Source: Corynebacterium atrinae (lineage in GTDB: Bacteria; Actinomycetota; Actinomycetes; Mycobacteriales; Mycobacteriaceae). From it: a stretch of 64,000 nucleotides of DNA. Positions 48,245 to 57,179 of the stretch are shown here, one piece after another. Position 1 is the stretch's first letter; every line of letters begins with the position of its first letter. A program made the translations under genes and the position numbers. The notes under the pieces are model-generated. The model searched no databases. It was not told the origin of the DNA and was given only the letters and a program-made list of their open reading frames with translations. The stretch spans positions 1,798,001 through 1,862,000 of the forward strand of contig NZ_CP046977.1 of the NCBI RefSeq assembly GCF_030408455.1, in the 5' to 3' direction.

Positions 48245-49098
48245 GCTGCCACTCCCGCGGTAACGGCGGGGCGTTTAGTGCGCCGACGGCGGAGATACTG
48301 GACTTCCATGACGAGGAGGAAGAAGACGATGGGCACGAGCGCCATCGTGGCCGCGGCGGCGGTACCCCAGTAGTAGCTGAGGATGAGGCCGATGACGACG
48401 GAGGCGGCGCCGATCACCGCCGATAGCGCAATCATCATGGGAATGGAGCGCGAAAGCAGTGCCGCGGCCGAGGGCGGGGCGACGAGCAGGCTGAACACCA
48501 GCATCGTGCCCACGGCCTGGAAGCTGCCGATGACGGCGGTGGCGATGAGCACGAGCAGGAGGGCATGAGTGAGCTTGGGTCGCATGCCCAGGGACTCGGC
48601 CTTGACCGGGGAGAAAGACAGCACGAGCAGGGGCCGGTAGAGCAGAAGCGAACCGACGATCACCACAACCGCCAGCACTGCCTGCTGCTGGATCGCCGCC
48701 CATGACACGCCGAGGGCATCACCGAACAGGATGCTGGTCAACGAGCCGGTGAAGGAACTCGAGCGGGAAATGATGACCACGCCCAGGGCCATCATGCCCA
48801 CGAACAACAGGCCGATAGCCGTGTCTTCTTTGAGGTTGGTGTGCCGGTGAATCACCTCCACGGCCCCCACCATCACCGCGGCGGCGACGGCGGCACCCAG
48901 GATGGGGCTGAAGTCGAAGACGACCGCCGCCGCGATTCCCGGCAGGACGCCGTGGACGAAGGCGTCTCCGAAAAAGCTCATGCCGCGCAGAACGAGCCAC
49001 ACGCCCACGGTGGCGCTCATCACGGCGGCGATGAGTCCACCGATGAGGGCTCGCTGCTGGAATCCCAGCAAGAACGGTTCTATTAGCCAATCGATCAC
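48241..49098 (-). CDS. Metal ABC transporter, permease
   Basis: 285 residues, ABC-3 family, about eight helices; MSFFGDAFVHGVLPGIA and LVAPPSAAALL are typical. Starts with GTG 49098, 37 bp after the binding-protein gene. Same family as ZnuB/MntB, so zinc or manganese; the His-rich binding protein favours zinc. Confidence 0.9.
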   Translation of the reverse strand: MIDWLIEPFLLGFQQRALIGGLIAAVMSATVGVWLVLRGMSFFGDAFVHGVLPGIAAAVVFDFSPILGAAVAAAVMVGAVEVIHRHTNLKEDTAIGLLFVGMMALGVVIISRSSSFTGSLTSILFGDALGVSWAAIQQQAVLAVVVIVGSLLLYRPLLVLSFSPVKAESLGMRPKLTHALLLVLIATAVIGSFQAVGTMLVFSLLVAPPSAAALLSRSIPMMIALSAVIGAASVVIGLILSYYWGTAAAATMALVPIVFFLLVMEVQYLRRRRTKRPAVTAGVAA

Positions 49099-49135
49099 GG
49101 GTCTACGGTAGTCCCTTCTGCCGCCAAGGGAGGTG

Positions 49136-50095
49136 TTAGGAGAGCGCTTGGGCGATGAGGCGGGCGTTTTCGCGCATCATTCCTTGGTAGTCTGCGGCCG
49201 GAGAATCAGCCGGGCCGGTGCTGCCAACGTACAGCGGAACGACCTGCACGTCATTGCCTACTTCCCGCGCGAGCGAGTCGACCAGGCCCTGGCCAACGGC
49301 GGTGTTGGAGAAGATCACCGGAACTCCCCGGTCCTTGATGGTCGCGGCCAGCGCTGCGAGATCCTGGGACGAGGGCTCGGCTTCCGTGGAGCCACCAGGG
49401 ACGACCACGCCGGCGGATTCGAAGCCGTAGGCGGCGTTGAAGTACCCAAAGGCATCGTGATCAGTAACGATCACGCGCTTGTCCGCCGGAACCTTAGCCA
49501 GGGTCTCCCGCAGCTCCCCGTCGAGCTCGGCGAGTTGCTTGCTCACGTCGTTTCCGCACTCGGACCACTTCGAATCCTCGGAGAGTTCTGCGGCCTTCGT
49601 GCCAATGAGCTCCGCAGCCTGTGCCATGCGCCCGGCATCGAGCCAGAAGTGCGGATCAAATTCGCCGTGGTCATGCCCTTCATGTCCGGCGTGATCATGG
49701 TCATCGTGATCACCGAAGGGAAGGGGGTTGAATTCCTCAGCCACGTCCACGACGGGGATGCCGTCGAGTTCGACCTGGTCCAGGGTGGTGGCCAGTCCAT
49801 CTTCGAGGCCTAGGCCATTGGCGATCACCACGTCGGACTTCATCAACGCCGCGATCTGCGCGGAGGAGGCGGAAAAATCGTGCGGATCGGCGCCGACCGG
49901 CATCAACGTGGTGTAGTTGCCACCGGCGCAGGCGGCGATCTGCTCCGTCACGCTGCCCAGCGGAGTTGTCGTGGCCACGATGGTCAGCTCGTCGTTGGCG
50001 CCATTGTCGGAATCGCTGGCAGAAGAGCAGGCGGCTAGCGCGAGGCTGGAGACTGCGGCAAGTCCAATGAGGGAGGCAGATCGCTGGAGGCGCAT
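49136..50095 (-). CDS. znuA: Metal ABC transporter, substrate-binding lipoprotein
   Basis: 319 residues. Lipobox LAAC near residue 22; cluster A-I fold with metal ligands at GADPHDFS and HFWLDAGRM and at TDHDAFGYF. A flexible loop HDDHDHAGHEGHDHGEFD near 148-165 is the hallmark of zinc-binding ZnuA-type proteins and is absent from most manganese proteins. ATG 50095 is chosen for the signal peptide. Two overlapping inverted repeats upstream suggest metal-dependent repression. Confidence 0.87.
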   Translation of the reverse strand: MRLQRSASLIGLAAVSSLALAACSSASDSDNGANDELTIVATTTPLGSVTEQIAACAGGNYTTLMPVGADPHDFSASSAQIAALMKSDVVIANGLGLEDGLATTLDQVELDGIPVVDVAEEFNPLPFGDHDDHDHAGHEGHDHGEFDPHFWLDAGRMAQAAELIGTKAAELSEDSKWSECGNDVSKQLAELDGELRETLAKVPADKRVIVTDHDAFGYFNAAYGFESAGVVVPGGSTEAEPSSQDLAALAATIKDRGVPVIFSNTAVGQGLVDSLAREVGNDVQVVPLYVGSTGPADSPAADYQGMMRENARLIAQALS

Positions 50096-50120
50096 GATTG
50101 GGGTGAACTCCTGAACTCTA

Positions 50121-50152
50121 ATTGGAACACTATTGAAAGCAGTTCCCAATAG
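50121..50152 (-). promoter_or_regulatory. Operator-like inverted repeats before the zinc ABC operon
   Basis: CTATTG (50130-50135) with CAATAG (50147-50152), interleaved with ATTGGAAC (50121-50128) and GTTCCCAAT (50142-50150). TACTAT (minus strand 50149-50154) could be the -10. A Zur-type repressor is the natural candidate; I cannot match it to a known box. Confidence 0.5.
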
Positions 50153-50211
50153 TACCCGGCGGGTGCACATGACGACAAATGAATGAATTCATCTCGCATG
50201 ACTGACGCTGA

Positions 50212-50217
50212 CATAAT
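50212..50217 (+). promoter_or_regulatory. -10 CATAAT, leaderless yjdM
   Basis: CATAAT, 6 nt, ATG 50224. Confidence 0.5.
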
Positions 50218-50223
50218 GACCCC

Positions 50224-50580
50224 ATGAGCACCGACACCGATCAATTGCCGCCCTGCCCCCAGTGCGCGAGCGAGTTCACCTACGAGATGGACCCCCTGCT
50301 GGTGTGCCCCGAATGCGGCCACGAATGGACCCCGGCCTCAGACACTGAGACCGATGGCCCCGCAGAGATCACCGATGCGGTGGGAAACGTGCTTGTCGAC
50401 GGCGACACAGTCACCGTCGTCAAAACCCTCAAGGTCAAAGGCTCCACGCAGCCGCTGAAGTCGGGCACGAAGGTGCGCAACATCCGCCTCATCGATACCT
50501 CCGATGAGCACAATATCGACTGCAAAATCGATGGCTTCGGGGCCATGAAACTGAAATCAAGCGTGGTCAAGAAGGCTTAG
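50224..50580 (+). CDS. yjdM: Zinc-ribbon protein of the YjdM/PhnA family
   Basis: 118 residues. N-terminal zinc ribbon CPQC...CPEC (about 12-33), then the conserved alkylphosphonate-utilisation PhnA domain (DAVGNVLVDGDTVTVVKTL, KGSTQPLKSGTKVRNIRL). Despite the name the role is not in phosphonate breakdown as far as is known. It lies divergent from the zinc importer, suggestive for a zinc protein. Shares 4 nt at its stop with the VIT-family gene. Confidence 0.88.
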   Translation: MSTDTDQLPPCPQCASEFTYEMDPLLVCPECGHEWTPASDTETDGPAEITDAVGNVLVDGDTVTVVKTLKVKGSTQPLKSGTKVRNIRLIDTSDEHNIDCKIDGFGAMKLKSSVVKKA

Positions 50581-51299
50581 GCCATTCCGCCGAACAACGC
50601 ACCGGCGAAGTAGGTCAGTGCCAAGCCCGCCGAACCACCGATGAGTAGCCGCAACATTGAGCGAAGCTTTGATGTTCCGGCCAGGTAGGCGGATACCACT
50701 CCAGTGATCGCCAGGGCCACCAAAGTAATAATCGTGACGATCCACGCCATGTAGTCATGTGGAGCGACAAGTACAGCCAGCATCGGCAGGATGGCACCCA
50801 GGAGGAAGGCCGCCGCGGATGAGCCCGCCGCCGCCAGTGGACTAGTCAACTCACCTTCGGTCATTCCCAACTCGAGCTTCAGATGCACCGGCAGGGGATC
50901 ACCCGCCCCGATCTCCGCGGCAGCTTTCTCGGCGGTGGTGCGTTCAATTCCATAGGTCTGAAGAATGCCAACCAGCTCTTCTTCCTCCGCCTCCGGCAAC
51001 TCTGCTAGCTCTCTTTTCTCTTTGTCCATGAGCATCCGCTCTGAGTCCTTTTGCGCGGACACTGAGACATACTCGCCCAGGGACATCGACACGGCACCAG
51101 CAACGGTTGCGGCAATGCCGGCCGTGAGAATTGGACCCTCGTCAGCCCCGGTTGCGATGATGCCCAAAAGAAGCGCGGCTACCGAGACAATTCCGTCGTT
51201 AGCTCCGAGGACTCCGGCGCGAAGCCAATTGAGGCGCGAGTTGTGGCCAGTATTGTGAGCTTCGCCCCTATGTCCGAGCAAGACTTGAGATATAGCCAT
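50577..51299 (-). CDS. VIT1/CCC1-family transporter
   Basis: 240 residues. Five helices with the VIT signature NWLRAGVLGANDGIVSVAALLLG and AGAVSMSLGEYVSVSAQKD, and a cytosolic charged helical domain (about 80-150). VIT/CCC1 proteins export or sequester iron or manganese. AGGAAA lies 8 nt before ATG 51299, and DUF2231 gene ends 12 bp upstream, so the pair is an operon. Confidence 0.88.
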   Translation of the reverse strand: MAISQVLLGHRGEAHNTGHNSRLNWLRAGVLGANDGIVSVAALLLGIIATGADEGPILTAGIAATVAGAVSMSLGEYVSVSAQKDSERMLMDKEKRELAELPEAEEEELVGILQTYGIERTTAEKAAAEIGAGDPLPVHLKLELGMTEGELTSPLAAAGSSAAAFLLGAILPMLAVLVAPHDYMAWIVTIITLVALAITGVVSAYLAGTSKLRSMLRLLIGGSAGLALTYFAGALFGGMA

Positions 51300-51311
51300 A
51301 GTGTGCGTTTC

Positions 51312-51776
51312 CTAACTTCCGTTGTTGGCCCACACGAGGGCGGCACCCTCGTGACCGGTGCCAATGACAGTGACCAGGGCGGCGACAGCAACGGCCGCCG
51401 CCAACACTCGAATTGCGACCATGATGACGCTGCCTGTCGCTGGTCGACGGGAGAAGAACCAATAGCCTGCCGCGACAGCCAACATGACGAACACGGCCAC
51501 GGTGAGAAAGTCCGCCCACCCGGCGTGATCGGCCACGGGGCCGGGATTGTGCTCCGAGAATCCTTGGGCCTCCAGAAGAGCCTCTCCGGTGAACTTGGCG
51601 CCAAGAGTAGCTGCGGCACCTACTGCGGCGACGACTACGGTCAACGTAGCCAACCGGCCGCGCAGCCGTGGAGCCACGGCCCAGACGAGAAGAAGGAGCG
51701 CGGCCACGGGGACCGCTACCACGGTGAGGTGGACGATGAGTGGGTGAGCCGGAATCCCGGCAACTGACATGGTCAT
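51312..51776 (-). CDS. DUF2231 membrane protein
   Basis: 154 residues, four helices; begins AGIPAHPLIVHLTVVAVPVA with the His pair typical of DUF2231. Unknown function, sometimes linked to haem or metal redox chemistry. ATG 51776 or 51770. First gene of the DUF2231-VIT pair, so a role with transition metals is plausible. Confidence 0.82.
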   Translation of the reverse strand: MTMSVAGIPAHPLIVHLTVVAVPVAALLLLVWAVAPRLRGRLATLTVVVAAVGAAATLGAKFTGEALLEAQGFSEHNPGPVADHAGWADFLTVAVFVMLAVAAGYWFFSRRPATGSVIMVAIRVLAAAVAVAALVTVIGTGHEGAALVWANNGS

Positions 51777-51907
51777 AAATGAGATTAATAGTCTGTTGCC
51801 CAGATCACGTAAAGCGTGGGAATCCTACCCTGACCTGAGAAAACACCAGGTGGGGAGTTGAAATTTCAGACTGCAGGAAAACTCACAGCTAAAAGACAGC
51901 CAACACC

Positions 51908-52441
51908 CTAACGATCGCGCTTGCGATAGCCAATGCGGGGGCGGAACCCAGCCGGGTGCTTCAACTGCGCCACCGCATCCGCAATGTTCAGGCGGAAACG
52001 CGGGGTGATCGATTGCGGAAGCCGAGAGACCTCGAACCAGCCCACCTCCGTCGATTCCTCGTCCCCAACCCGCGGTTCGGCCTCCCCTACCGGAGACAGG
52101 CGCAAGCAGGTGTCCATGTAGGCGGTGACATCGCCGTTGGAGTAGGTGACGGGCCCGACCTGGCCGACGCCGAGGAGGGCTTCGACGCGGGCGTCGATAA
52201 GCGTTTCTTCCTTGACTTCCCGCAGAGCCGTCTCCGACGGGTCTTCGCCGGGCTCGCAGATGCCGCACACCGGGGTCCACCGGCCATCGTCGGCACGCTT
52301 GACCAATAACACCTCCGGGACGGCCCACAGAGGTGCCCCCGGCGGCACATCCCGCAGGACGATGGCCGTGACGCCGGGCAGCCATAAGGGATCGTGGCCG
52401 ACCTTGTCCCGCAGGGCGAGGATGAAATCGGGAGTGGGCAT
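51908..52441 (-). CDS. Nudix hydrolase
   Basis: 177 residues with a Nudix box GICEPGEDPSETALREVKEETLID near 59-82; the Gly of the canonical box end is Leu. Sequence before it (VTAIVLRD, VLLVKRADDGRWTPV) is typical of the family. Substrate unknown: nucleoside diphosphates linked to another group. AAGGAC lies 7 nt before ATG 52441. Confidence 0.87.
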   Translation of the reverse strand: MPTPDFILALRDKVGHDPLWLPGVTAIVLRDVPPGAPLWAVPEVLLVKRADDGRWTPVCGICEPGEDPSETALREVKEETLIDARVEALLGVGQVGPVTYSNGDVTAYMDTCLRLSPVGEAEPRVGDEESTEVGWFEVSRLPQSITPRFRLNIADAVAQLKHPAGFRPRIGYRKRDR

Positions 52442-52456
52442 TATCAGCGTCCTTAA

Positions 52457-53314
52457 CTAGAGGTAGTCCCCGCCGGGAACGACCCGGTCGACGAGCTGCT
52501 GGATCTGGGGCATGGCAGTATACGACATTGTCATTGCCTCAAGCCCGAGGTCACACCCGGTGGCATCGGCAGCGCCACGGGTGCCGGAAACCAGCCCAAT
52601 GATGACGCGCTGGCCCTCTAGGTCGGCGTAGACCGGGCCACCGGAATCGCCGGGCTGGGCGCAGACCTGCGCGGTGGAGGCAAAGGCCTCAAGCTCAGAG
52701 CCGTCGTGGCCGGTGAGGATGGCCCACGCCTCGGAAGCCTCCGGCGCGCCACACGTCTCCCCGGTCGTGTTCCCGTATTTGCAGACCACGGGCGGCAAGG
52801 CGCCGATCTCCTGCGCCACCGCAGTGCCAGCTGCATTATCTGGGGCCCGCATGGGGATCCACCGATTCGTGATCTCGATGATCCCGGCATCGAGCCTCTC
52901 CCCGGCAGGATCATAAAGATCGGAGTAGATGAAAGTTCCCACCGGGGTGTCGAAATTCGCCTGCATATCGGAGGTGCTCGCCCAGACGTGGTTGCCCACC
53001 TGGCCACAGTGCGAAGCCGTCACCGCGTAGGCCTTCTCCCCCGCCGTGAAGCTGTAAGCGATGGTGCACTGACCAACGCGGATCTCTTGACCCGGAACTG
53101 GCAGTGTTGACGTGATGCTCACCGCCGTGCCGGGCGCCCAAGGACTGTCCGTTGGCACGCGGACCGAGGCGCTGGGTACGAACTGCTCTGGCGCGGGGGC
53201 GGCCTCAGACAGGACAGTCGGGTGGGCCGCCTGCTCGGTGATGGCATAGCCCGCGATGCCGGCCACCCCGGCAGCGATCATGATTGCGGTGGTGGCCCAG
53301 ATGCCAGTTCTCAC
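52457..53314 (-). CDS. Secreted trypsin-like serine protease
   Basis: 285 residues. N-terminal signal/anchor helix (about 5-25), then an S1-type fold with His in VTASHCG, Asp in RLDAGIIEI and Ser in AQPGDSGGPVY. Four cysteines can form disulfides. Acts outside the membrane; substrate unknown. Start GTG 53314 overlaps the preceding small gene's stop as GTGA, so the two are translationally coupled and follow thrC. Confidence 0.85.
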   Translation of the reverse strand: MRTGIWATTAIMIAAGVAGIAGYAITEQAAHPTVLSEAAPAPEQFVPSASVRVPTDSPWAPGTAVSITSTLPVPGQEIRVGQCTIAYSFTAGEKAYAVTASHCGQVGNHVWASTSDMQANFDTPVGTFIYSDLYDPAGERLDAGIIEITNRWIPMRAPDNAAGTAVAQEIGALPPVVCKYGNTTGETCGAPEASEAWAILTGHDGSELEAFASTAQVCAQPGDSGGPVYADLEGQRVIIGLVSGTRGAADATGCDLGLEAMTMSYTAMPQIQQLVDRVVPGGDYL

Positions 53315-53469
53315 GCCTCGTCGAAGTCCTCGGTGCCGGTGATCCCAGCTTCTTTGGCAGCTTCCTTCGCCGCCTCCTCCTCCGCGGCCTTCGCCTTAAT
53401 CTGAGCGGCAAACCTCTCCGGGTCGAACTCGTTGAAGTATTCCTGACTCATCTTAAATTCCATGCCCAT
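53311..53469 (-). CDS. Small acidic/Ala-rich protein between thrC and the protease
   Basis: 52 residues: MGMEFKMSQEYFNEFDPERF, a charged helix AAQIKAKAAEEEAAKEAAKEA and the end GITGTEDFDEA. AGGAGG lies 8 nt before the ATG at 53469 and its stop overlaps the protease GTG, so it is very probably translated. 12 bp after the thrC stop. ATG 53463 and 53451 are alternative starts. Function unknown. Confidence 0.72.
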   Translation of the reverse strand: MGMEFKMSQEYFNEFDPERFAAQIKAKAAEEEAAKEAAKEAGITGTEDFDEA

Positions 53470-53481
53470 GCTTGCGGCCTC

Positions 53482-54930
53482 CTAGACGGTCGTGGTGCGG
53501 ATCGAGTCAGACAAGAACTGTTTCACGGTCTCGGCGTCATTCGGCAGGTCAACCACATGGCGCTCGGCGTCCAGGATGCCACGGAAACGCTCCGGAACTG
53601 CTGGCTGCTGGCCAATGGCTTCCTCAATGGTGTCGCCGAACTTCACCGGCAGGGCTGTTTCCAAACACACGATGGGCGAATCGATCTCACCTACCCAGCC
53701 GCGAGCGACGTGCACTCCGTCCGCAGTGTGCGGATCGAGGAGGACTCCAAGGCGCTCGAACGTCTCCCGAATGGTGGCGACCCGGTCCTCGTGGGTCGAG
53801 CGACCGGAAGCAAAGCCGAACCCGTCCGGGTCGGCGATCGCGGGGAACGCGGGGTCGTCGGCAAGCGAGAAACCACCCATTTTGACATCAACGCCGAAGA
53901 ACTGCGCGGTGCGATCAGCATCGCGGCCGAGCACGTCGAAGACGAAGCGCTCGAAGTTCGAGGCGCGGGAGATATCCATCGACGGCGACGAGGTGGCCAT
54001 CGTTTCCTCAGCCGGGCGCGGCCGATAGTTGCCCGTGCGGAAGAACTCATCCAGCACATCATTTTCGTTGGTGGCGACGATAAGGCGATCAATTGGCAGG
54101 CCCATCTGGCGGGCGATGTGACCAGCACAAATGTCGCCGAAGTTGCCGGTGGGCACAGCGAAAGAAACCAGCTGATCATTGCTCTCGGTGACCTTGAGCC
54201 ACGAGGAGATGTAGTAGACCACCTGCGCCATCAAGCGAGCCCAGTTGATGGAGTTGACGGCGCCAATGCGGTGCTCGCGCTTGTACTCCGCATCCGCAGA
54301 CACGGCCTTGACCACATCCTGGCAATCATCAAAAACCCCGTCGAGGGCGATGTTGAAAATGTTGGGATCGTCGAGGCCAAACATCTGAGCCTGCTGGAAC
54401 GGAGTCATCCGACCAGCCGGGGTAAGCATGAACACCCTGATGCCGTCGCGTCCGCGCATGGCGTACTCGGCGGAAGAGCCGGTATCGCCTGAGGTAGCGC
54501 CGAGGATGTTAATGGTCTCGCCGCGCCGCGCAAGTTCGTATTCAAAGAGCTCGCCGAGCAACTGCATCGCCATGTCTTTGAAGGCCGCGGTGGGACCCTC
54601 CGACAAGTGGCCGATATACAACGAACCAGCCAGGTGCGTGACGGGGACGATCTCCTCGCTGGCGAACTTCGGCGTGTGGTACGCCCGATGCGCAATGGCC
54701 TCCAGGTCCGCGGCCGGGATGTCATCGACAAAGAGCCCCAGCACCTCTGCGGCTAAGGCGGCGTAGCCTTCTTCAGCGAGCAGACTGCGCCAGCGGGTGA
54801 GCTGCTCATCGCTGAGCTGAGGATACTCTTCGGGCAGGTACAGCCCGCCGTCCGGCGCCAACCCACCGAGGAGGATATCGGTGAAGGAAACGGGGGTACG
54901 GGAAGCGTCTCGCGTCGAAATGTATTTCAC
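53482..54930 (-). CDS. thrC: Threonine synthase
   Basis: 482 residues, PLP fold II. PLP lysine in GPTAAFKDMAMQLLG, GATSGDTGSSAEYA, and AVPTGNFGDICAG. Converts O-phosphohomoserine to threonine. It begins with GTG 54930 (KYISTRD start conserved); TAAGGT (54938-54943, minus strand) ends 7 nt before. thrA/hom and thrB are elsewhere, as in C. glutamicum. Confidence 0.94.
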   Translation of the reverse strand: MKYISTRDASRTPVSFTDILLGGLAPDGGLYLPEEYPQLSDEQLTRWRSLLAEEGYAALAAEVLGLFVDDIPAADLEAIAHRAYHTPKFASEEIVPVTHLAGSLYIGHLSEGPTAAFKDMAMQLLGELFEYELARRGETINILGATSGDTGSSAEYAMRGRDGIRVFMLTPAGRMTPFQQAQMFGLDDPNIFNIALDGVFDDCQDVVKAVSADAEYKREHRIGAVNSINWARLMAQVVYYISSWLKVTESNDQLVSFAVPTGNFGDICAGHIARQMGLPIDRLIVATNENDVLDEFFRTGNYRPRPAEETMATSSPSMDISRASNFERFVFDVLGRDADRTAQFFGVDVKMGGFSLADDPAFPAIADPDGFGFASGRSTHEDRVATIRETFERLGVLLDPHTADGVHVARGWVGEIDSPIVCLETALPVKFGDTIEEAIGQQPAVPERFRGILDAERHVVDLPNDAETVKQFLSDSIRTTTV

Positions 54931-54937
54931 GGAGACC

Positions 54938-54943
54938 ACCTTA
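54938..54943 (-). promoter_or_regulatory. -10 TAAGGT, leaderless thrC
   Basis: TAAGGT on the minus strand, 7 nt, GTG 54930. Confidence 0.55.
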
Positions 54944-55021
54944 CTTGCCCTTCGCACACCCGCATGCCGATGGTTGAAACTAAACCCTGCTAGAACAGCC
55001 CCCACGCCCCGACCCGGGGTA

Positions 55022-55027
55022 TATGGT
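55022..55027 (+). promoter_or_regulatory. -10 TATGGT, leaderless MFS gene
   Basis: TATGGT, 7 nt, GTG 55035. Confidence 0.5.
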
Positions 55028-55034
55028 CTTATGG

Positions 55035-56390
55035 GTGAACAAGCCGCGCCTCGACCCCCACCCCCGTGAACAAGTAACCAGAAAAGCTATCACCGTTTGG
55101 GTGTTTGCCGTGCTGGTCTACGTCGTGGCGATTACCGGGCGCACCTCCTTCGGCGTCGCCTCAGTCGATGCCATTGAGCGTTTCGACGTCGATGCCTCCC
55201 GCATCGCCGTCTTCACCTCCGTCCAAATCGGCGTCTACGCCTTCGCGCAGATTCCCGTCGGCATGCTCACCGACCGTTTCGGACCGCGCAAAATGCTCGT
55301 CGTCGGCGCGATCATCATGGCCCTGGGCCAGGTCATTTTGGCGTTCTCGACCTCGTACTGGGTAGCGATCATCGCCCGCGTATTCATCGGGGCCGGCGAT
55401 GCCACCGCCTTCCTGTCGGTCATGCGCATCCTCCCCTACTGGTTCCCCCTGAAAAAGACCCCGCTGTTTACCCAGATGACAGCTGCCATCGGTCAGACCG
55501 GTCAATTTCTTTCCGCCGTGCCCTTCCTCACCCTCCTGCACGGGCCCGGCTGGACCCCCGCATTCCTCAGCCTCGGCGCACTGGGCATCATCATCGCGCT
55601 GGCCGCGTGGGTCGCGGTGGCCGATTCCCCCGAGGCTTGGGCAGCAGCGGAAAAGGGGAAGGAGACGGAAAAGAAGCCCGCACCAGAACGGATGCCCATG
55701 GGCAAGCTCCTGGCCACCGTGTTCCGCGAACCACTGTGCTGGCAAGGATTTTTCAACCACTACGCCTCAATGATGCCGCAGATCGTCTTCACCTTGCTCT
55801 GGGGTGTGCCGATGATGACCTTGGGCATGGGCCTTTCTCCCTCGACCGTCGGCATGGTCTTGTCCATCAACGTCGTCGCATCCATGGCCGCCGGGCCTAT
55901 CCTCGGCCCCATTTCCGCCCGCCTGGGTAGCAACCGCGTCGTCGCCGCCATCCTCTTCGCCGGCTGCATTGGCCTCACCTGGATCATTTTCTTCCTGCCC
56001 GCCGAACCTCGCGGAGTTTCCGCAATCATCGTGGTCAACATCGTCATGGCGCTGTTCACCCCCTCCTCCAACTACGGCTTCGACGACATCCGTGAGGGCC
56101 TCGACCGCCGCATCGTTGCCACTGCCACCGGCATGTCCAACATGGGCGGCTTCTTCGCGGGCATGTTCGCCGCCCAAGCCGTAGGATTCCTCCTCGACTA
56201 TTCCTCCGACGGTGCCGCCTATACCTGGGCCGACTTCCGTCTGGCCTGGTGGGCCGTCATCATCGCGTGGGGCATCGGCATCCTCGGCCTTATCACCTTC
56301 CGCTTCATCGTCGCTCGCCGTCGCGCTCGCCGCGAGGCAGAGGGACTTGGCAGCGGCACCGTCCGGATTGTGGAATCCTCGGACGGCTAG
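55035..56390 (+). CDS. Major facilitator superfamily permease
   Basis: 451 residues, twelve helices, with the MFS loop motif GMLTDRFGPRKMLVVG between helices 2 and 3 and a central charged loop (AAEKGKETEKKPAPER). TRTSFGVASVD near helix 1 resembles anion/nitrate-type permeases, but I would not assign a substrate. The gene lies next to thrC in related genomes. GTG 55035 is preferred to ATG 55023 because the latter overlaps the -10. Confidence 0.82.
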   Translation: MNKPRLDPHPREQVTRKAITVWVFAVLVYVVAITGRTSFGVASVDAIERFDVDASRIAVFTSVQIGVYAFAQIPVGMLTDRFGPRKMLVVGAIIMALGQVILAFSTSYWVAIIARVFIGAGDATAFLSVMRILPYWFPLKKTPLFTQMTAAIGQTGQFLSAVPFLTLLHGPGWTPAFLSLGALGIIIALAAWVAVADSPEAWAAAEKGKETEKKPAPERMPMGKLLATVFREPLCWQGFFNHYASMMPQIVFTLLWGVPMMTLGMGLSPSTVGMVLSINVVASMAAGPILGPISARLGSNRVVAAILFAGCIGLTWIIFFLPAEPRGVSAIIVVNIVMALFTPSSNYGFDDIREGLDRRIVATATGMSNMGGFFAGMFAAQAVGFLLDYSSDGAAYTWADFRLAWWAVIIAWGIGILGLITFRFIVARRRARREAEGLGSGTVRIVESSDG

Positions 56391-56410
56391 CTCCCGGGAT
56401 AACTTCGGGG

Positions 56411-57118
56411 CTATTCCATGAGGTAGCGCAGGGTACCGGCCGGATCATCCAGGAACTCCCGCGTCGCCACGACCGCCTCTGCCTCGTCGTAGACCGTCTC
56501 CGCCATGCCTTCCTCGTTGATCTCAACGATCGTCGCACCCGGAACCGCCAGGATGATCGGTGAATGAGTGGCGATGATGAACTGGCTACCCTGCCGCACG
56601 GCCTGGTGGATCTCCGCAACCAGCGCCATTTGCCTCACCACCGAGAGCCCCGACTCAGGCTCATCGAAAAGATACAGCCCGGCGGCCTCGCTAATCTGCT
56701 CGTCGAGCAAGGTCATCACGGATTCACCATGCGACATGTGCTTGAGTGAATCAACGGGGTCTGGGGCCTCCACCTCGAGAGCATCAACCGCATCGTAATG
56801 AGTCTCAGCGCGCAGGAAATAGCCCCGCAACGGAATCTCTTTGCCATGCAGAGTGATCCACTGGGCCAGCTCGGAGTGCGAGGGCGCAGCGTTAGCAGGT
56901 AAATGCTTGCGCAGGGGCCCACCACTGCTGTCGAATCCCACCGCAACGGCGATGGACTCCACGAGAGTCGACTTTCCCGACCCGTTATCACCAACGATGA
57001 TGGTGACAGGGCTATTCAAGCGCAGGCCATTTAGCTGCACGAGGTGTCGCACCACGGGAAGATGGCGGACATAGCTGTCGTCCTGGGAATCTTCCAGGCG
57101 CACCGCGGTGATGAACAT
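56411..57118 (-). CDS. AAA ATPase of the SMC/RecF/ABC type
   Basis: 235 residues. Walker A GDNGSGKST near residue 43, a short insertion in place of long coiled coils, signature-like MSHGESVMTLL, Walker B LYLFDEPESGLS and switch His in IATHSPIIL. Stand-alone soluble ATPase of the predicted ATP-binding type; partner unknown. ATG 57118 with TAACAT 6 nt upstream (minus strand 57125-57130). An inverted repeat covers the start. Confidence 0.83.
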   Translation of the reverse strand: MFITAVRLEDSQDDSYVRHLPVVRHLVQLNGLRLNSPVTIIVGDNGSGKSTLVESIAVAVGFDSSGGPLRKHLPANAAPSHSELAQWITLHGKEIPLRGYFLRAETHYDAVDALEVEAPDPVDSLKHMSHGESVMTLLDEQISEAAGLYLFDEPESGLSVVRQMALVAEIHQAVRQGSQFIIATHSPIILAVPGATIVEINEEGMAETVYDEAEAVVATREFLDDPAGTLRYLME

Positions 57119-57130
57119 GTGTTCATGTTA
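57111..57130 (-). promoter_or_regulatory. -10 and operator-like palindrome at the AAA ATPase start
   Basis: TAACAT (57125-57130), 6 nt, ATG 57118. ATGAACA (57111-57117) and TGTTCAT (57120-57126) form an inverted repeat over the transcription and translation start. Confidence 0.5.
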
Positions 57131-57138
57131 GTGCTTTT

Positions 57139-57174
57139 CGGCCCCGCATCCGCGGAAGACGGGACACGGGGCCG
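57139..57174 (-). terminator. GC hairpin after the 94-residue gene
   Basis: CGGCCCCG (57139-57146) with CGGGGCCG (57167-57174), 20-nt loop, no T tract. Confidence 0.4.
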
Positions 57175-57179
57175 GAAGG

